In this document: one piece after another, positions 8,089 to 15,973 of the stretch
How the letters are laid out: each line of letters begins with the position of its first letter
How positions within the stretch are numbered: position 1 is the stretch's first letter
Assembly (NCBI RefSeq): GCF_014650695.1
Contig: NZ_BMVL01000019.1
Span: 62,001-126,000 of the forward strand
DNA: 64,000 nucleotides
Direction: 5' to 3'
Source of the DNA: Streptomyces avidinii
GTDB lineage: Bacteria > Actinomycetota > Actinomycetes > Streptomycetales > Streptomycetaceae
Notes under the pieces: model-generated
Databases searched by the model: none
What the model was told of the DNA's origin: nothing
Seen by the model: the letters and a program-made list of their open reading frames with translations, nothing else
Made by a program: the position numbers and the translations under genes

Positions 8089-8867
8089 CCGCCGGACTGT
8101 CCGGCGGCGGTCGGGTGGTACGACTCGCCGATGTTCAGCCAGTTGACGCTGTGCAGCCACGCGTTGCCGGAGCAGATCTCGTGGCCCGTGAAGGCACCGG
8201 CGACCGAGGCGAAGGTGAAGCCGTGGTCGGCGGCGCGTTTGGCGATGGCGGCGTTGAGGTGGTCGGCGGCGCCGTTGATGGCGGCCCGCTCGCCCTCGGT
8301 GAGGCCGGTGGTGCAGGTGCCGTTCAGCTTGTAGAAGCGGGGATAGCCGAGGACGACGACGTGCGCGCCGGGCGAGCGGCTGTCGATGGCGTTGTAGACC
8401 TGGTCGAGCTGGCCGGGGAGGGTGGAGTCCACGTAGGCCTTGGCCTGGTTCACGCGGCTGACGCAGGTGGATTCGGACTGGAGCACACAGGTCGTCATCA
8501 CGTCGGAGAATCCGGCGTCGTTGCCTCCGATGGTGATGCTGACGAGGTCGGTGCCGGAGTTGAGCGGGGCGAGCTGGTTGGCGAGGACATCACCCGTACG
8601 AGCGCCCGAGCAGGCGGTGAAGGAGAAGGTCTGGGGGGAATGCGCTGCGGCCCACAGGGCCGGGTAGGCGCGGGTGGTGCGCTTGCAGTTGCCGCTCCCG
8701 CTGTCGTAGTTGCCGGCGCCGACGCCGGAGGAGTACGAGTCGCCGAGGGCGACGTAGCCGAAGTCGGCCTGGGCGGCGGCGGCCTGGCCGGCTCCGAACA
8801 GGGCGGCGCCCGCGGCGAGTAACAGGGAGGAGGACAGGGCTGCGAAGCGCGACAGTCTCATGCTCAT
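8058..8867 (-). CDS. secreted SGNH/GDSL-family lipase/esterase
   Basis: 269 aa with a signal peptide (residues 1-34, ending AAAAQ). SGNH blocks are clear: the nucleophile in ALGDSYSSGVG, block III IGGNDAGF, and the C-terminal histidine in GESYHPTAAGQ. Six cysteines spread over the mature protein fit the three disulfides of streptomycete extracellular GDSL lipases such as the S. rimosus enzyme. It hydrolyses ester lipids outside the cell; exact substrate unknown. The Asp usual at DxxH is replaced by GESYH, as in relatives I recall. Confidence 0.92.
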   Translation of the reverse strand: MSMRLSRFAALSSSLLLAAGAALFGAGQAAAAQADFGYVALGDSYSSGVGAGNYDSGSGNCKRTTRAYPALWAAAHSPQTFSFTACSGARTGDVLANQLAPLNSGTDLVSITIGGNDAGFSDVMTTCVLQSESTCVSRVNQAKAYVDSTLPGQLDQVYNAIDSRSPGAHVVVLGYPRFYKLNGTCTTGLTEGERAAINGAADHLNAAIAKRAADHGFTFASVAGAFTGHEICSGNAWLHSVNWLNIGESYHPTAAGQSGGYLPVFTNAA

Positions 8868-9067
8868 GTGTGCGGCTCCTTGTGGGGGTTACTCCTGAGT
8901 CCGTGGTACAAGCAGCCGGGGTTCGCTGGAAGTGTCCATGCCAAGAATGTTCGGGGCAGAGTTGGGGGGCGAACCTTCACCCCGGATGCGTTTGAAGAGG
9001 GAACCCGGGCACCCGATCCGGCGAAACACGGGTGCACGAGGGCATCGCGTGCCGGATCATGGGCGCC

Positions 9068-10165
9068 ATGTCAGCCAACCCGCATGACGCGCTGCCGATC
9101 CGGCTCAACGTCGACGACAGCGACTCGCCGTCGGACGTCGTCGATGCGCTGTTCCTCGGCCGGTTCGCGTCCGGTGAGCAGCCGTACTCGCACAGCGTGT
9201 CGATCGAGCGGGTCAAGGCCGAGGCCACCCTCCTGCCGCCGGAGGCCACGGTGTTGCGCTCGGCGCGCGACAGCGACCGCAGCGCCACCCTTGCCGAGGG
9301 CGAGGGCTGGACCATGCTCGTCTCGCGCTGGAGCCGGGGCGCGGACGTCACGGTGACGGCGGTCAGCGACGAACTCGCCGCCGGAGTGCTCGGCAAGGCC
9401 ACGGAGGGCGTGCAGGACGAGCCCGAACCGCAGCCCGAGAATGTCACGATGGGCTTCTGGTACGTCTCCCCGCGCCGCGGACCGTACCGGACGACCCGCC
9501 AGATCGCGGCCGGGACCTGGGCGGAGGTGCGGCCCAACTACACGGCGCCGGTGGCCGGGGCGATGGACCGGCTGATGAAGGTGACCCCGGACGACATCGC
9601 GGGCCGGCTGCTCCTGCTGCACGGGCCGCCCGGCACGGGCAAGACCTCCGCGCTGCGCACGCTGGCGCGGTCCTGGCGGGACTGGTGCCAGGTGGACTGC
9701 GTCCTGGACCCGGAACGGCTGTTCAACGACGTGGGCTACCTGATGGACATCGCGATCGGCGAGGACGAGGGCACGGCGAAGGGCCGCTGGCGGCTGCTGC
9801 TGCTGGAGGACTGCGACGAGCTGATCCGCGGCGAGGCCCGCCACACGGCCGGGCAGGCGTTGTCCCGGCTGCTGAACCTGACGGACGGGCTACTGGGCCA
9901 GGGTCGCAACGTCCTGGTGGGGGTCACCACCAACGAGGACCTGGAGCGGCTCCACCCGGCGGTGGTCCGCCCGGGGCGCTGCCTGGCCCGGATCGAGGTC
10001 GGCCGGCTGACCCACCGGGAGGCGGTGGACTGGCTGGGCACGGACGAGGGCGTCTCCCGCGAGGGTGCCAGCCTGGCGGAGCTCTTCGCCCTGCGCCGCG
10101 GCACGGGCCCTGCGGCGGTCCTGCCGCCGCAGCCGCACAGCTCGGAGGCGGGGCTGTACCTCTAG
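9068..10165 (+). CDS. DUF5925-type AAA ATPase
   Basis: 365 aa from ATG 9068 (MSANPHDALPIRLNVDDSDSP). The N-terminal half (about 1-165) is the region annotated as DUF5925 in streptomycete proteins, and the C-terminal half is an AAA+ module: Walker A GPPGTGKTSAL near 195, Walker B LLLLEDCDEL near 255, sensor-type VGVTTNEDL and the arginine-bearing VVRPGRC near 305. The end is Pro/Ser rich. Partners and substrate are unknown. No operon partner is close; the next gene is convergent. Confidence 0.85.
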   Translation: MSANPHDALPIRLNVDDSDSPSDVVDALFLGRFASGEQPYSHSVSIERVKAEATLLPPEATVLRSARDSDRSATLAEGEGWTMLVSRWSRGADVTVTAVSDELAAGVLGKATEGVQDEPEPQPENVTMGFWYVSPRRGPYRTTRQIAAGTWAEVRPNYTAPVAGAMDRLMKVTPDDIAGRLLLLHGPPGTGKTSALRTLARSWRDWCQVDCVLDPERLFNDVGYLMDIAIGEDEGTAKGRWRLLLLEDCDELIRGEARHTAGQALSRLLNLTDGLLGQGRNVLVGVTTNEDLERLHPAVVRPGRCLARIEVGRLTHREAVDWLGTDEGVSREGASLAELFALRRGTGPAAVLPPQPHSSEAGLYL

Positions 10166-10182
10166 CTGCGCCGCTGGATACG

Positions 10183-10242
10183 GCCCCGCCGGCGTTCGAG
10201 GCGCGGGGGTCCGGGGGCGGGCCCCCGGCACCCGGCCGGCGC
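10183..10242. repeat. dispersed intergenic GC-rich repeat, copy A
   Basis: This segment begins GCCCCGCCGGCGTTCGAG and contains the self-complementary block CCGGGGGCGGGCCCCCGG, which can fold as a hairpin. Related segments lie at 44539-44624 and 56475-56533, always between genes. From memory this is a common streptomycete intergenic element. Between two convergent genes it could serve as a bidirectional terminator. Confidence 0.6.
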
Positions 10243-10259
10243 GGGGCCGGAAGCGGGCG

Positions 10260-10649
10260 CTACCCGGCGGCGTACCGGGCCCGGAGCGCGTCCGTGGCCG
10301 CGGCCAGGGCTTCGGCCTGCGTCAGGCCGAGGCGGTGCACCCGGTCCGCATACGCCTGCGCAGCAGACGCCGCCTCGCGGGACACCGCGTCCCCCGCGGC
10401 CGCGATGAAGGTCCCGTTCCGCCCCCGCGTCTCGATCACCGCGTCCGCCTCCAGCGCCCGGTACGCCTTCGCGACGGTGTTGGCGGCCAGCCCCAGCTCC
10501 TCCGCGAGGCCCCGTACCGTCGGCAGTTTGAAGCCCGCCGGCAGCTTCCCCGTCCGGGCCCGGTCGGCGATCTGCGCGCGCAGCTGTTCGTACGGGGCGG
10601 CCGACCCGGCCGAGCCGTCGATGGTGATCTTCAGGTTTGTCGAGGTCAC
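10260..10649 (-). CDS. short GntR-family regulator (YtrA-like)
   Basis: 129 aa from GTG 10649. It has an N-terminal winged HTH: PYEQLRAQIADRARTGKLPA, then LPTVRGLAEELGLAANTVAKAYRALE and the wing TRGRNGTFI. Only about 45 residues follow, as in the YtrA subgroup, which has no large effector domain. YtrA-type repressors often control transporters or their own operon. No ABC genes are adjacent; the divergent neighbour is a GNAT enzyme whose start is 71 bp away, so the shared intergenic region is the obvious target. Confidence 0.85.
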   Translation of the reverse strand: MTSTNLKITIDGSAGSAAPYEQLRAQIADRARTGKLPAGFKLPTVRGLAEELGLAANTVAKAYRALEADAVIETRGRNGTFIAAAGDAVSREAASAAQAYADRVHRLGLTQAEALAAATDALRARYAAG

Positions 10650-10720
10650 GCGGGTGATTGTCCCCCATGACCGGTCAATTGGGAGGCGCTCGGCACGAAG
10701 CCGCCCGTAGCGTCTGCCGC

Positions 10721-11686
10721 ATGACCGCATCGATTCGCGACTTCCGCTCCGGCGACCGATCGGACGCGGAATCCGTCGTACGGGTACGGCGCGCGGCCCT
10801 GCCCTTCACGATCACCACCCCCAAGGGCGTGGCCTTCGAGCTGGCCTGCGCCCACCCCGCGAAGCGCCACCGGATCCTCGTCGCCGAGGGCCCGGACGGC
10901 CGTGTCATCGGCACCGCCCAGGTCGGCATCGCGCACGACAGCACCGAGCCCGGCCAGTCGTACGTCAACGCGTACGTCGACCCGGCCCACCGCGGTCTCG
11001 GCGCCGGCCGCCTCCTGCTCCGCGCCGCCGAGGAGCACCTCGCCGCGCACGGCGCGGTGGACGTGTACGCCTGGGTCCTCGACGAGCCCGCGCACCGCGC
11101 CTTCGCCGAGCGGCACGGCTACCGCCCCAGCCGCTCGGCGCACTTCCTGCGCCTGGACCTGACCGCGGCCGCGCTGCCCGAGCTGCCGCGTGACGAGGAC
11201 CTTCCGGCCGGGGTCGAACTGCTCCCCGGCTCCGCCTTCGCCGCCGACCCGCGACCGCTCTTCGAGGCCGACGCCGAGACGACCTCCGACGAACCGGGCG
11301 ACGTGGCGGCCTCGTTCGACGACTACGAGCACTGGCTCGCGCAGACCTGGCACAGCCCGTCCCTCGACAAGGAGCTGACCACCGTCGCGCTGGTCGACGG
11401 GCGGGTGGCCTCCTTCGCCGCGGCGCAGACGGACGGCGCCACCCGCTACGGCTCGGCGATGACCGGCACCCTGCGCGCCTTCCGCGGCCGGGGTCTGGCC
11501 AAGCTCGCGAAGACGGTCTCGCTGCACCGGGCCCGGGCGGCCGGTTACACGGAGGCGTTCACCGGCAACGACGCGGGCAACGGCCCGATGCTCGCCATCA
11601 ACGAGTGGTTCGGCTACGAGATCTGCGCGACCGAGACGCGCTTCACGAAGAAGCTGACGAAACCGAAGGGACGGGAGAACCTGTGA
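10721..11686 (+). CDS. GNAT-family N-acetyltransferase with two GNAT halves
   Basis: 321 aa. The first half (about 1-155) carries the acetyl-CoA-binding V/IxxxGxGxG/A pattern as VDPAHRGLGAGRLLLRAAEEHL. The second half repeats the fold with TGTLRAFRGRGLAKLAKTVSLHRA near 245. Double-GNAT proteins acetylate small molecules or cofactors such as mycothiol precursors; the substrate here is unknown. TAGCGT at 10708-10713 ends 7 nt before the ATG, compatible with leaderless transcription. The stop overlaps the GTG of the next gene (GTGA), indicating translational coupling. Confidence 0.85.
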   Translation: MTASIRDFRSGDRSDAESVVRVRRAALPFTITTPKGVAFELACAHPAKRHRILVAEGPDGRVIGTAQVGIAHDSTEPGQSYVNAYVDPAHRGLGAGRLLLRAAEEHLAAHGAVDVYAWVLDEPAHRAFAERHGYRPSRSAHFLRLDLTAAALPELPRDEDLPAGVELLPGSAFAADPRPLFEADAETTSDEPGDVAASFDDYEHWLAQTWHSPSLDKELTTVALVDGRVASFAAAQTDGATRYGSAMTGTLRAFRGRGLAKLAKTVSLHRARAAGYTEAFTGNDAGNGPMLAINEWFGYEICATETRFTKKLTKPKGRENL

Positions 11687-12165
11687 CCCCGCAACTGACC
11701 GTCGTCCTGACCAAGGCCGGACGGACCAAGATCCGTTACCCGGCGGCGCAGGTCGCCGACGACGGCGACCGGATCTCCGTACGCGCCCCCTGGGCGGCCG
11801 AGGGCGTACGGGACTTCGGTTTCGTGCGCTTCGAGCCGGGCGACGTGTTCATCGAGCACTTCTGGCGGACGCGCTGGTACGCGGTCAAGGAGGTGCGGAC
11901 GGGTGACGGCGTGCTCAAGGGCTGGTACTGCGATGTGACGCGCCCGGCCCTGGTGCAGAGCGGGAAGATCCTCGTGGAGGACCTGGACCTCGACCTGTGG
12001 GTCTCGGCGGACGGGACCTCCGTGCTGCGGCTGGACGAGGACGAGTTCGCGGAGAGCGGGCTCACCGCGAGCGACCCGGAGGCGGCCGCCCAGGCGGTGC
12101 GGGCGCTCGACGCGCTGGACGACCAGGCCCGGTCGGCGGGCGGCCTGGCCGCTCTCCTGACGTAG
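11683..12165 (+). CDS. DUF402 domain protein (FomD-like)
   Basis: 160 aa, GTG start overlapping the previous stop by 4 bp. The DUF402 core is visible: DVFIEHFWRTRWYAVKEVRTGDGVLKGWYCDVTRPA, then ILVEDLDLDLWVSADG and LDEDEF. DUF402 proteins bind divalent metal through the D/E residues of this last part; FomD hydrolyses a cytidylyl phosphonate in fosfomycin synthesis and others act on nucleoside di/triphosphates. The physiological substrate is not evident. Co-transcription with the GNAT gene is likely. Confidence 0.85.
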   Translation: MTPQLTVVLTKAGRTKIRYPAAQVADDGDRISVRAPWAAEGVRDFGFVRFEPGDVFIEHFWRTRWYAVKEVRTGDGVLKGWYCDVTRPALVQSGKILVEDLDLDLWVSADGTSVLRLDEDEFAESGLTASDPEAAAQAVRALDALDDQARSAGGLAALLT

Positions 12166-12181
12166 CGCGGGGCGCGCGGCG

Positions 12182-12207
12182 GCCCTCCCGTGGGGAGCCG
12201 GGAGGGC
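12182..12207 (+). terminator. hairpin terminator after DUF402 gene
   Basis: GCCCTCCCG and CGGGAGGGC form a perfect 9-bp stem with an 8-nt loop, 17 bp after the stop codon. There is no U-tract, as is usual in streptomycetes. Confidence 0.65.
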
Positions 12208-12344
12208 GCCGGGCCCGGGAGTGGTCCGGGGCCACACCATACGCACGGGCCGCGGCGGGCCGATAGGCATATGACAAGGGGAGATTCCGGATCGCCGGCC
12301 ACCCGCTCCCGCGCGACGGCGCCCGCCCGCGACGGCGTACCTTA

Positions 12345-12372
12345 TTGCAGAAGGTTTGCAAATACGGATAAT
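12345..12372 (+). promoter_or_regulatory. sigma-70-like promoter of the tsaD paralogue
   Basis: TTGCAG (12345-12350) and GATAAT (12367-12372) are separated by 16 bp, in an unusually AT-rich stretch. Transcription would begin only about 10 nt before the GTG at 12390, just upstream of the AAAGGAG ribosome site. A direct repeat of TTGCA (12345 and 12355) in the spacer could be an operator half-site. Confidence 0.5.
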
Positions 12373-12389
12373 GTGCGAAAGGAGCCGTC

Positions 12390-13463
12390 GTGGGCTCTCC
12401 GGTGGTGCTCGGGATCGAGTCGTCGTGCGACGAGACGGGCGCGGGGCTGGTGCGGGACGGTCGGCTCCTCGGACACGCCGTGGCGTCCAGCATGGACGAA
12501 CACGCCCGCTTCGGCGGCGTGGTGCCGGAGATCGCCGCGCGGGCTCACGTGCACTCCTTCACCCCCGTCGTACGGGAGGCCCTGGACCGGGCCGGGCTGC
12601 GGCCGGCGGACATCGGCGCGGTGGCCGTCACCACCGGCCCCGGACTCTCCGGCGCGCTCCAGGTGGGGCTGGCAGGGGCGAAGACCCTGGCGTTCTCGCT
12701 CGGCGTGCCGCTCTACGGGGTGCACCACCTGGCCGGGCACGTCGCCGCCGACACCCTGGAGCACGGGCCCCTGCCCGACCCGTGCGTGGTGCTGATCGTC
12801 TCCGGCGGGCACACCTCGCTGCTGCTGGTACGGGACCTGGCGCGCGACCCGATCGTGCACCTCGGGGACACGATCGACGACGCCGCCGGGGAATGCTTCG
12901 ACAAGGTCGCCCGGGTCTTCGGGCTGCCGTACCCGGGCGGACCGGCCATCGACCGCACCGCCCGCGAGGGCGACCCGCGTGCCGTGCGGTTTCCCCGGCC
13001 GCTGACCGGGCAGCGCGACGCGCCCTACGACTTCTCCTTCTCGGGGCTGAAGACCGCCGCCGCCCGCTGGGCCGAGCAGCACCGGATCCGCGGCGAGGAC
13101 CTGCCCCTCGCCGACGGCGCGGCCTCGCTCCAGGAGGCCGTGGCCGACGTCCTGACCCGCAAGGCGGTCGCCGCCTGCCGCGCGCACGGGGTGGGGACGC
13201 TGGTCGTGGTCGGCGGGGTGGCGGCCAACTCCCGCGTACGGGCGCTCGCCGAGGCCCGCTGCCGGTCCGCCGGGATCACCCTGCGGGTACCGTCCCTGAA
13301 GCTGTGCACCGACAACGGGGCGATGATCGCCGCGGTCGGCGACCTGCTGGTCCGGGCCGGCGCCGAACCGGCCCCGCTCGACGTCTCGATCGACCCGTCC
13401 GCCCCACTGGAGTACGCGGCCCTGCACCCCGTCGCCCGTGCCGCCGCCCGGCTCGTTTCCTGA
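12390..13463 (+). CDS. tsaD: TsaD-family tRNA threonylcarbamoyltransferase subunit (probable second copy)
   Basis: 357 aa, normal TsaD length. TsaD transfers the threonylcarbamoyl group to A37 of ANN-decoding tRNAs with TsaB/TsaE. Signatures: GIESSCDET at the N terminus, the metal-binding histidines in VHHLAGHVAADT, VSGGHTSLL, DDAAGECFDKVARVFGLPYPGGP, FSFSGLKTA, VGGVAANSRVR and CTDNGAMIA. It starts at GTG with AAAGGAG. In Streptomyces the housekeeping tsaD normally sits with tsaE, tsaB and rimI; none are here, so this is probably a paralogue with its own promoter, in an operon with the YGSN protein 10 bp downstream. Confidence 0.88.
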   Translation: MGSPVVLGIESSCDETGAGLVRDGRLLGHAVASSMDEHARFGGVVPEIAARAHVHSFTPVVREALDRAGLRPADIGAVAVTTGPGLSGALQVGLAGAKTLAFSLGVPLYGVHHLAGHVAADTLEHGPLPDPCVVLIVSGGHTSLLLVRDLARDPIVHLGDTIDDAAGECFDKVARVFGLPYPGGPAIDRTAREGDPRAVRFPRPLTGQRDAPYDFSFSGLKTAAARWAEQHRIRGEDLPLADGAASLQEAVADVLTRKAVAACRAHGVGTLVVVGGVAANSRVRALAEARCRSAGITLRVPSLKLCTDNGAMIAAVGDLLVRAGAEPAPLDVSIDPSAPLEYAALHPVARAAARLVS

Positions 13464-13473
13464 GGATCCGATC

Positions 13474-14145
13474 ATGCCCGTCCACACCGCCGCACCGCTC
13501 GCCGGGACGATCTCCGCGCCCGACAGGGTCTGGTACGCCTCCTACGGGTCCAACATGCACATGGACCGCCTCGCCGCGTACCTCGCCGGCGGAACCCCGC
13601 CGGGAGCGAACCGCACCTACCCGGGATGCCGGGACCACAGGGCGCCCGAGCGCTCGATCGCGGTCGAGCTGCGGGGCTGCCTGTACTTCGCCACGGAGTC
13701 CCCGGTGTGGACGGGGGGCCGCGCGTTCTACGACCCCACGGCGTCCGGGCGGACGCGCGGCAGGGCGCACCTGGTGACGGTCGGCCAGATGTCCGACATC
13801 GCCGCTCAGGAGATGTACGAGCGGCCCGGGCGAGACCTGGACCTGACCGCGGTCCTGAGGGACGGCCGCGACGAGCTGGGCCCGGGACGGTACGAGACCC
13901 TGATCTGCCCGGGCACGATCGAGGGCGTCCCCATGCTGACGTTCACCGCGCCGTGGAGCCTGCGGGACGTCGAGGTGCGGAACCCGTCGGCCGCGTACCT
14001 GCGCTACCTGGCCGGCGGCCTCCTGGAGTCGGGCCCGTGGGAGGAACAGGACATCGCCGAGTACCTCGCGGCCCGCCCCGGCGCCGCCGGCCACTGGACG
14101 GCCGCACAGGTGAGGGAGCTGCTCACCGCTGACGGCTTCCGGTGA
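13474..14145 (+). CDS. gamma-glutamylcyclotransferase-fold protein (YGSN motif), often labelled histone deacetylase
   Basis: 223 aa. WYASYGSNMHMDRLAAYL near residue 20 is the YGSN substrate loop of the gamma-glutamylcyclotransferase fold. The protein also has AFYDPTASG and TRGRAHLVTVGQMSDI. From memory, streptomycete homologues are sometimes labelled histone deacetylase, which the sequence does not support. The expected acidic catalytic residue could be one of the Glu/Asp in the central part; not assigned. It starts 10 bp after the TsaD paralogue with GAGGATC as ribosome site, so the two are likely co-expressed. Confidence 0.8.
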   Translation: MPVHTAAPLAGTISAPDRVWYASYGSNMHMDRLAAYLAGGTPPGANRTYPGCRDHRAPERSIAVELRGCLYFATESPVWTGGRAFYDPTASGRTRGRAHLVTVGQMSDIAAQEMYERPGRDLDLTAVLRDGRDELGPGRYETLICPGTIEGVPMLTFTAPWSLRDVEVRNPSAAYLRYLAGGLLESGPWEEQDIAEYLAARPGAAGHWTAAQVRELLTADGFR

Positions 14146-14149
14146 CACC

Positions 14150-14189
14150 GGGGTGGGCGGAGCGGCTGCCGGGCCGCCCCGCCCACCCC
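14150..14189. terminator. bidirectional hairpin terminator
   Basis: GGGGTGGGCGG (14150-14160) pairs perfectly with CCGCCCACCCC (14179-14189); an inner GGC/GCC stem narrows the loop. It sits between the convergent YGSN and alpha/beta-hydrolase genes and could end both transcripts. Confidence 0.75.
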
Positions 14190-14194
14190 GTCTG

Positions 14195-15451
14195 TCACTC
14201 GGCCACGATCTCGTTCACGAGCCACGCCCCGAGTTCTTCGGTCATGGTGGTGTGGCCCTCGTTGCGGCCGGCGCAGTGGAAGGCGTCGAGCACGCTGTCG
14301 CCCGCCGCGATCGGGGCGTGCAGCGCCTTCGGGTCGTTGATGTCGCCGGACGCGACGGCGCTGATGCTGGGGATGAAGCAGGACGTGGTGATGACGTCCG
14401 GGTCGACTTCGTTGCCGATAAGGCTCATGAGGAGGGCGGCGAGGCCGAAGCTGCCGGTGTCGCCGGCCGCGGACTGCATGGTGAACAGGCCGCCGGGAGC
14501 GCCGTCGATGTCGGGCAGCCCGCTGGTGCGCACCATGGTCGCCTCGTCGCCCGCCGTCTGCAGCCTGGCGACGATCTGGTCACCCTTGGCCTGGATCTTC
14601 AGCCAGGTGTCCTGCAGCGTTTCGCCGTCGCACCGCACCGCGGTCGCGCCGGCCTCGGCGCCGTTTCCGACGCCGGTCTTCACACCGTTGGCCACACCGA
14701 TCGTGCGGACGTTCCGCGGCCATCCCCCGAGTTCGTCGAGCTTTCGCAGGAACGCCACCCGCTCCGGTGCCTGCTCCGGCTCGGCGTCGACCTTTCCGAT
14801 GTGCCACCGCGCCATCTCCTTCGCCGCGGGGCTGTTGAGCAGCCCGGAGAGCTGCCGCAGCACGGGGCCCAGCGTGGGCACGTCTCCCCACTTGTCCGTC
14901 GCGTAGTGGGTGAAGGCCTGGAGCGAGACGGGGAACCACGCCCCCTGGTGCGGGGTGTCGTAGGAGAGGTACGTGGCGGTCTCGTGGTCCGGAAGGCCGG
15001 GGTCCTGCTCCATCCTGGCCAGCGCGTAGCGGGTGATGAGCCCGCCCATGCTGAAGCCGCCGACGGCCAGCTTCGCGTTCCCCACCCGCTCGTGGACGGC
15101 CCGGCGGATGCACTCGATCGCGGTATCGGCGTTGGCCGTGATCGAGGCGGTCCGGTCGTGGTAGCCGAGGATGATCACATCGCGGCCGGTGGCGTGGAGT
15201 TCACTGATGAAGCGGTAGTTCCCGTTCTCTTCCAGTCCGTGCCAGAGCTGGTCCAGGTTGGTGGACCCGCCCGAGAAGCCGTCGGAGAGGATGACGGGCC
15301 GAATGAGCTGCCGGCGGTTCAGCGGGCTGTAGTACACCCAGGCCGTTCCGCCCTCCAGGGGCCACTCGTCGTGCGCGTCCGGCGCGGGCGGAAAGGAGGA
15401 ACGGGCCTGCGGGGAGACAGGCCCCCAGATGTCAACGACGGTGTTGGACAT
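14195..15451 (-). CDS. alpha/beta hydrolase, PGAP1/lipase-like
   Basis: 418 aa from ATG 15451, preceded by AAGGAG. The nucleophile elbow is S134 in GGFSMGGLITRYAL. Before it are VILSDGF (oxyanion side) and a conserved GRDVIILGYHD. A C-terminal histidine in RNEGHTTMTEEL could complete the triad. No signal peptide is evident, so it is probably cytosolic or exported by another route. Substrate unknown. Divergent from the LPMO gene across a 522-bp regulatory gap. Confidence 0.82.
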   Translation of the reverse strand: MSNTVVDIWGPVSPQARSSFPPAPDAHDEWPLEGGTAWVYYSPLNRRQLIRPVILSDGFSGGSTNLDQLWHGLEENGNYRFISELHATGRDVIILGYHDRTASITANADTAIECIRRAVHERVGNAKLAVGGFSMGGLITRYALARMEQDPGLPDHETATYLSYDTPHQGAWFPVSLQAFTHYATDKWGDVPTLGPVLRQLSGLLNSPAAKEMARWHIGKVDAEPEQAPERVAFLRKLDELGGWPRNVRTIGVANGVKTGVGNGAEAGATAVRCDGETLQDTWLKIQAKGDQIVARLQTAGDEATMVRTSGLPDIDGAPGGLFTMQSAAGDTGSFGLAALLMSLIGNEVDPDVITTSCFIPSISAVASGDINDPKALHAPIAAGDSVLDAFHCAGRNEGHTTMTEELGAWLVNEIVAE

Positions 15452-15973
15452 GCTCGGTCGACTCCTTGCGTAGTCATGGAACCACCGCACGCACGGCGGT
15501 GACCCGGGGCGAGCAGGGGGCTCCCGAGACCCAGCAGCCCCCTGCCGCACGGCATCCTCACACCGAGCCCTCGACCGCTCCCCGCGCCTCTGACCAGGGA
15601 AACCATCCCTCCGAGTGATCATCTTCAGCATTCGGCCGAGACGCGTCACACCAAAATCGTTTCGCCACCCGGGGGTTGTCGGAGATCCGGCCCGGGCCGG
15701 ATCCGCCCCGGACCGTCACGGACGGCGTGGAGCCGGAACCCGCGGGGTGCGAGGGGTCCGCAGCGCCGGTTCCTGAGGTCCCTCTTACCTCGACCTTAAG
15801 GCGACCCTAAAGATCCGCTGCAGCGGGCCCGCGGGGGCAAAAGCCGTGGTCCGGGGGGCTAGCTTGGCCGGGCCAGGACAGGAAGGGCCCGTTGTGGCGC
15901 CGCCGGGGGGCGGCGCACCGCGGGGTCCGATTCCGCCGGCACGCCCCTGCCTTGCGCCCGAAGGAGATCACCC
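15452..15973. promoter_or_regulatory. 522-bp divergent intergenic region with palindrome and 11-bp-phased direct repeats
   Basis: No gene is seen. Two structures stand out. A perfect 20-bp palindrome, GATCCGGCCCGGGCCGGATC, lies at 15684-15703. Two copies of GACCYTAARG, GACCTTAAGG (15792-15801) and GACCCTAAAG (15803-15812), are 11 bp apart; this spacing is typical of OmpR-type response-regulator sites. The LPMO gene has AAGGAG 9 bp before its ATG. No DasR-type TGGTCTAGACCA site, common in chitin genes, was found. Confidence 0.5.

Noticed and set aside
12371..12389. ATG at 12371 as start of the TsaD paralogue
   Set aside because: Out of frame with the TsaD motifs; AAAGGAG and GTG 12390 fit.
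15700..15973. DasR (chitin regulon) site in front of the LPMO gene
   Set aside because: No TGGTCTAGACCA-like sequence was found in the gap.
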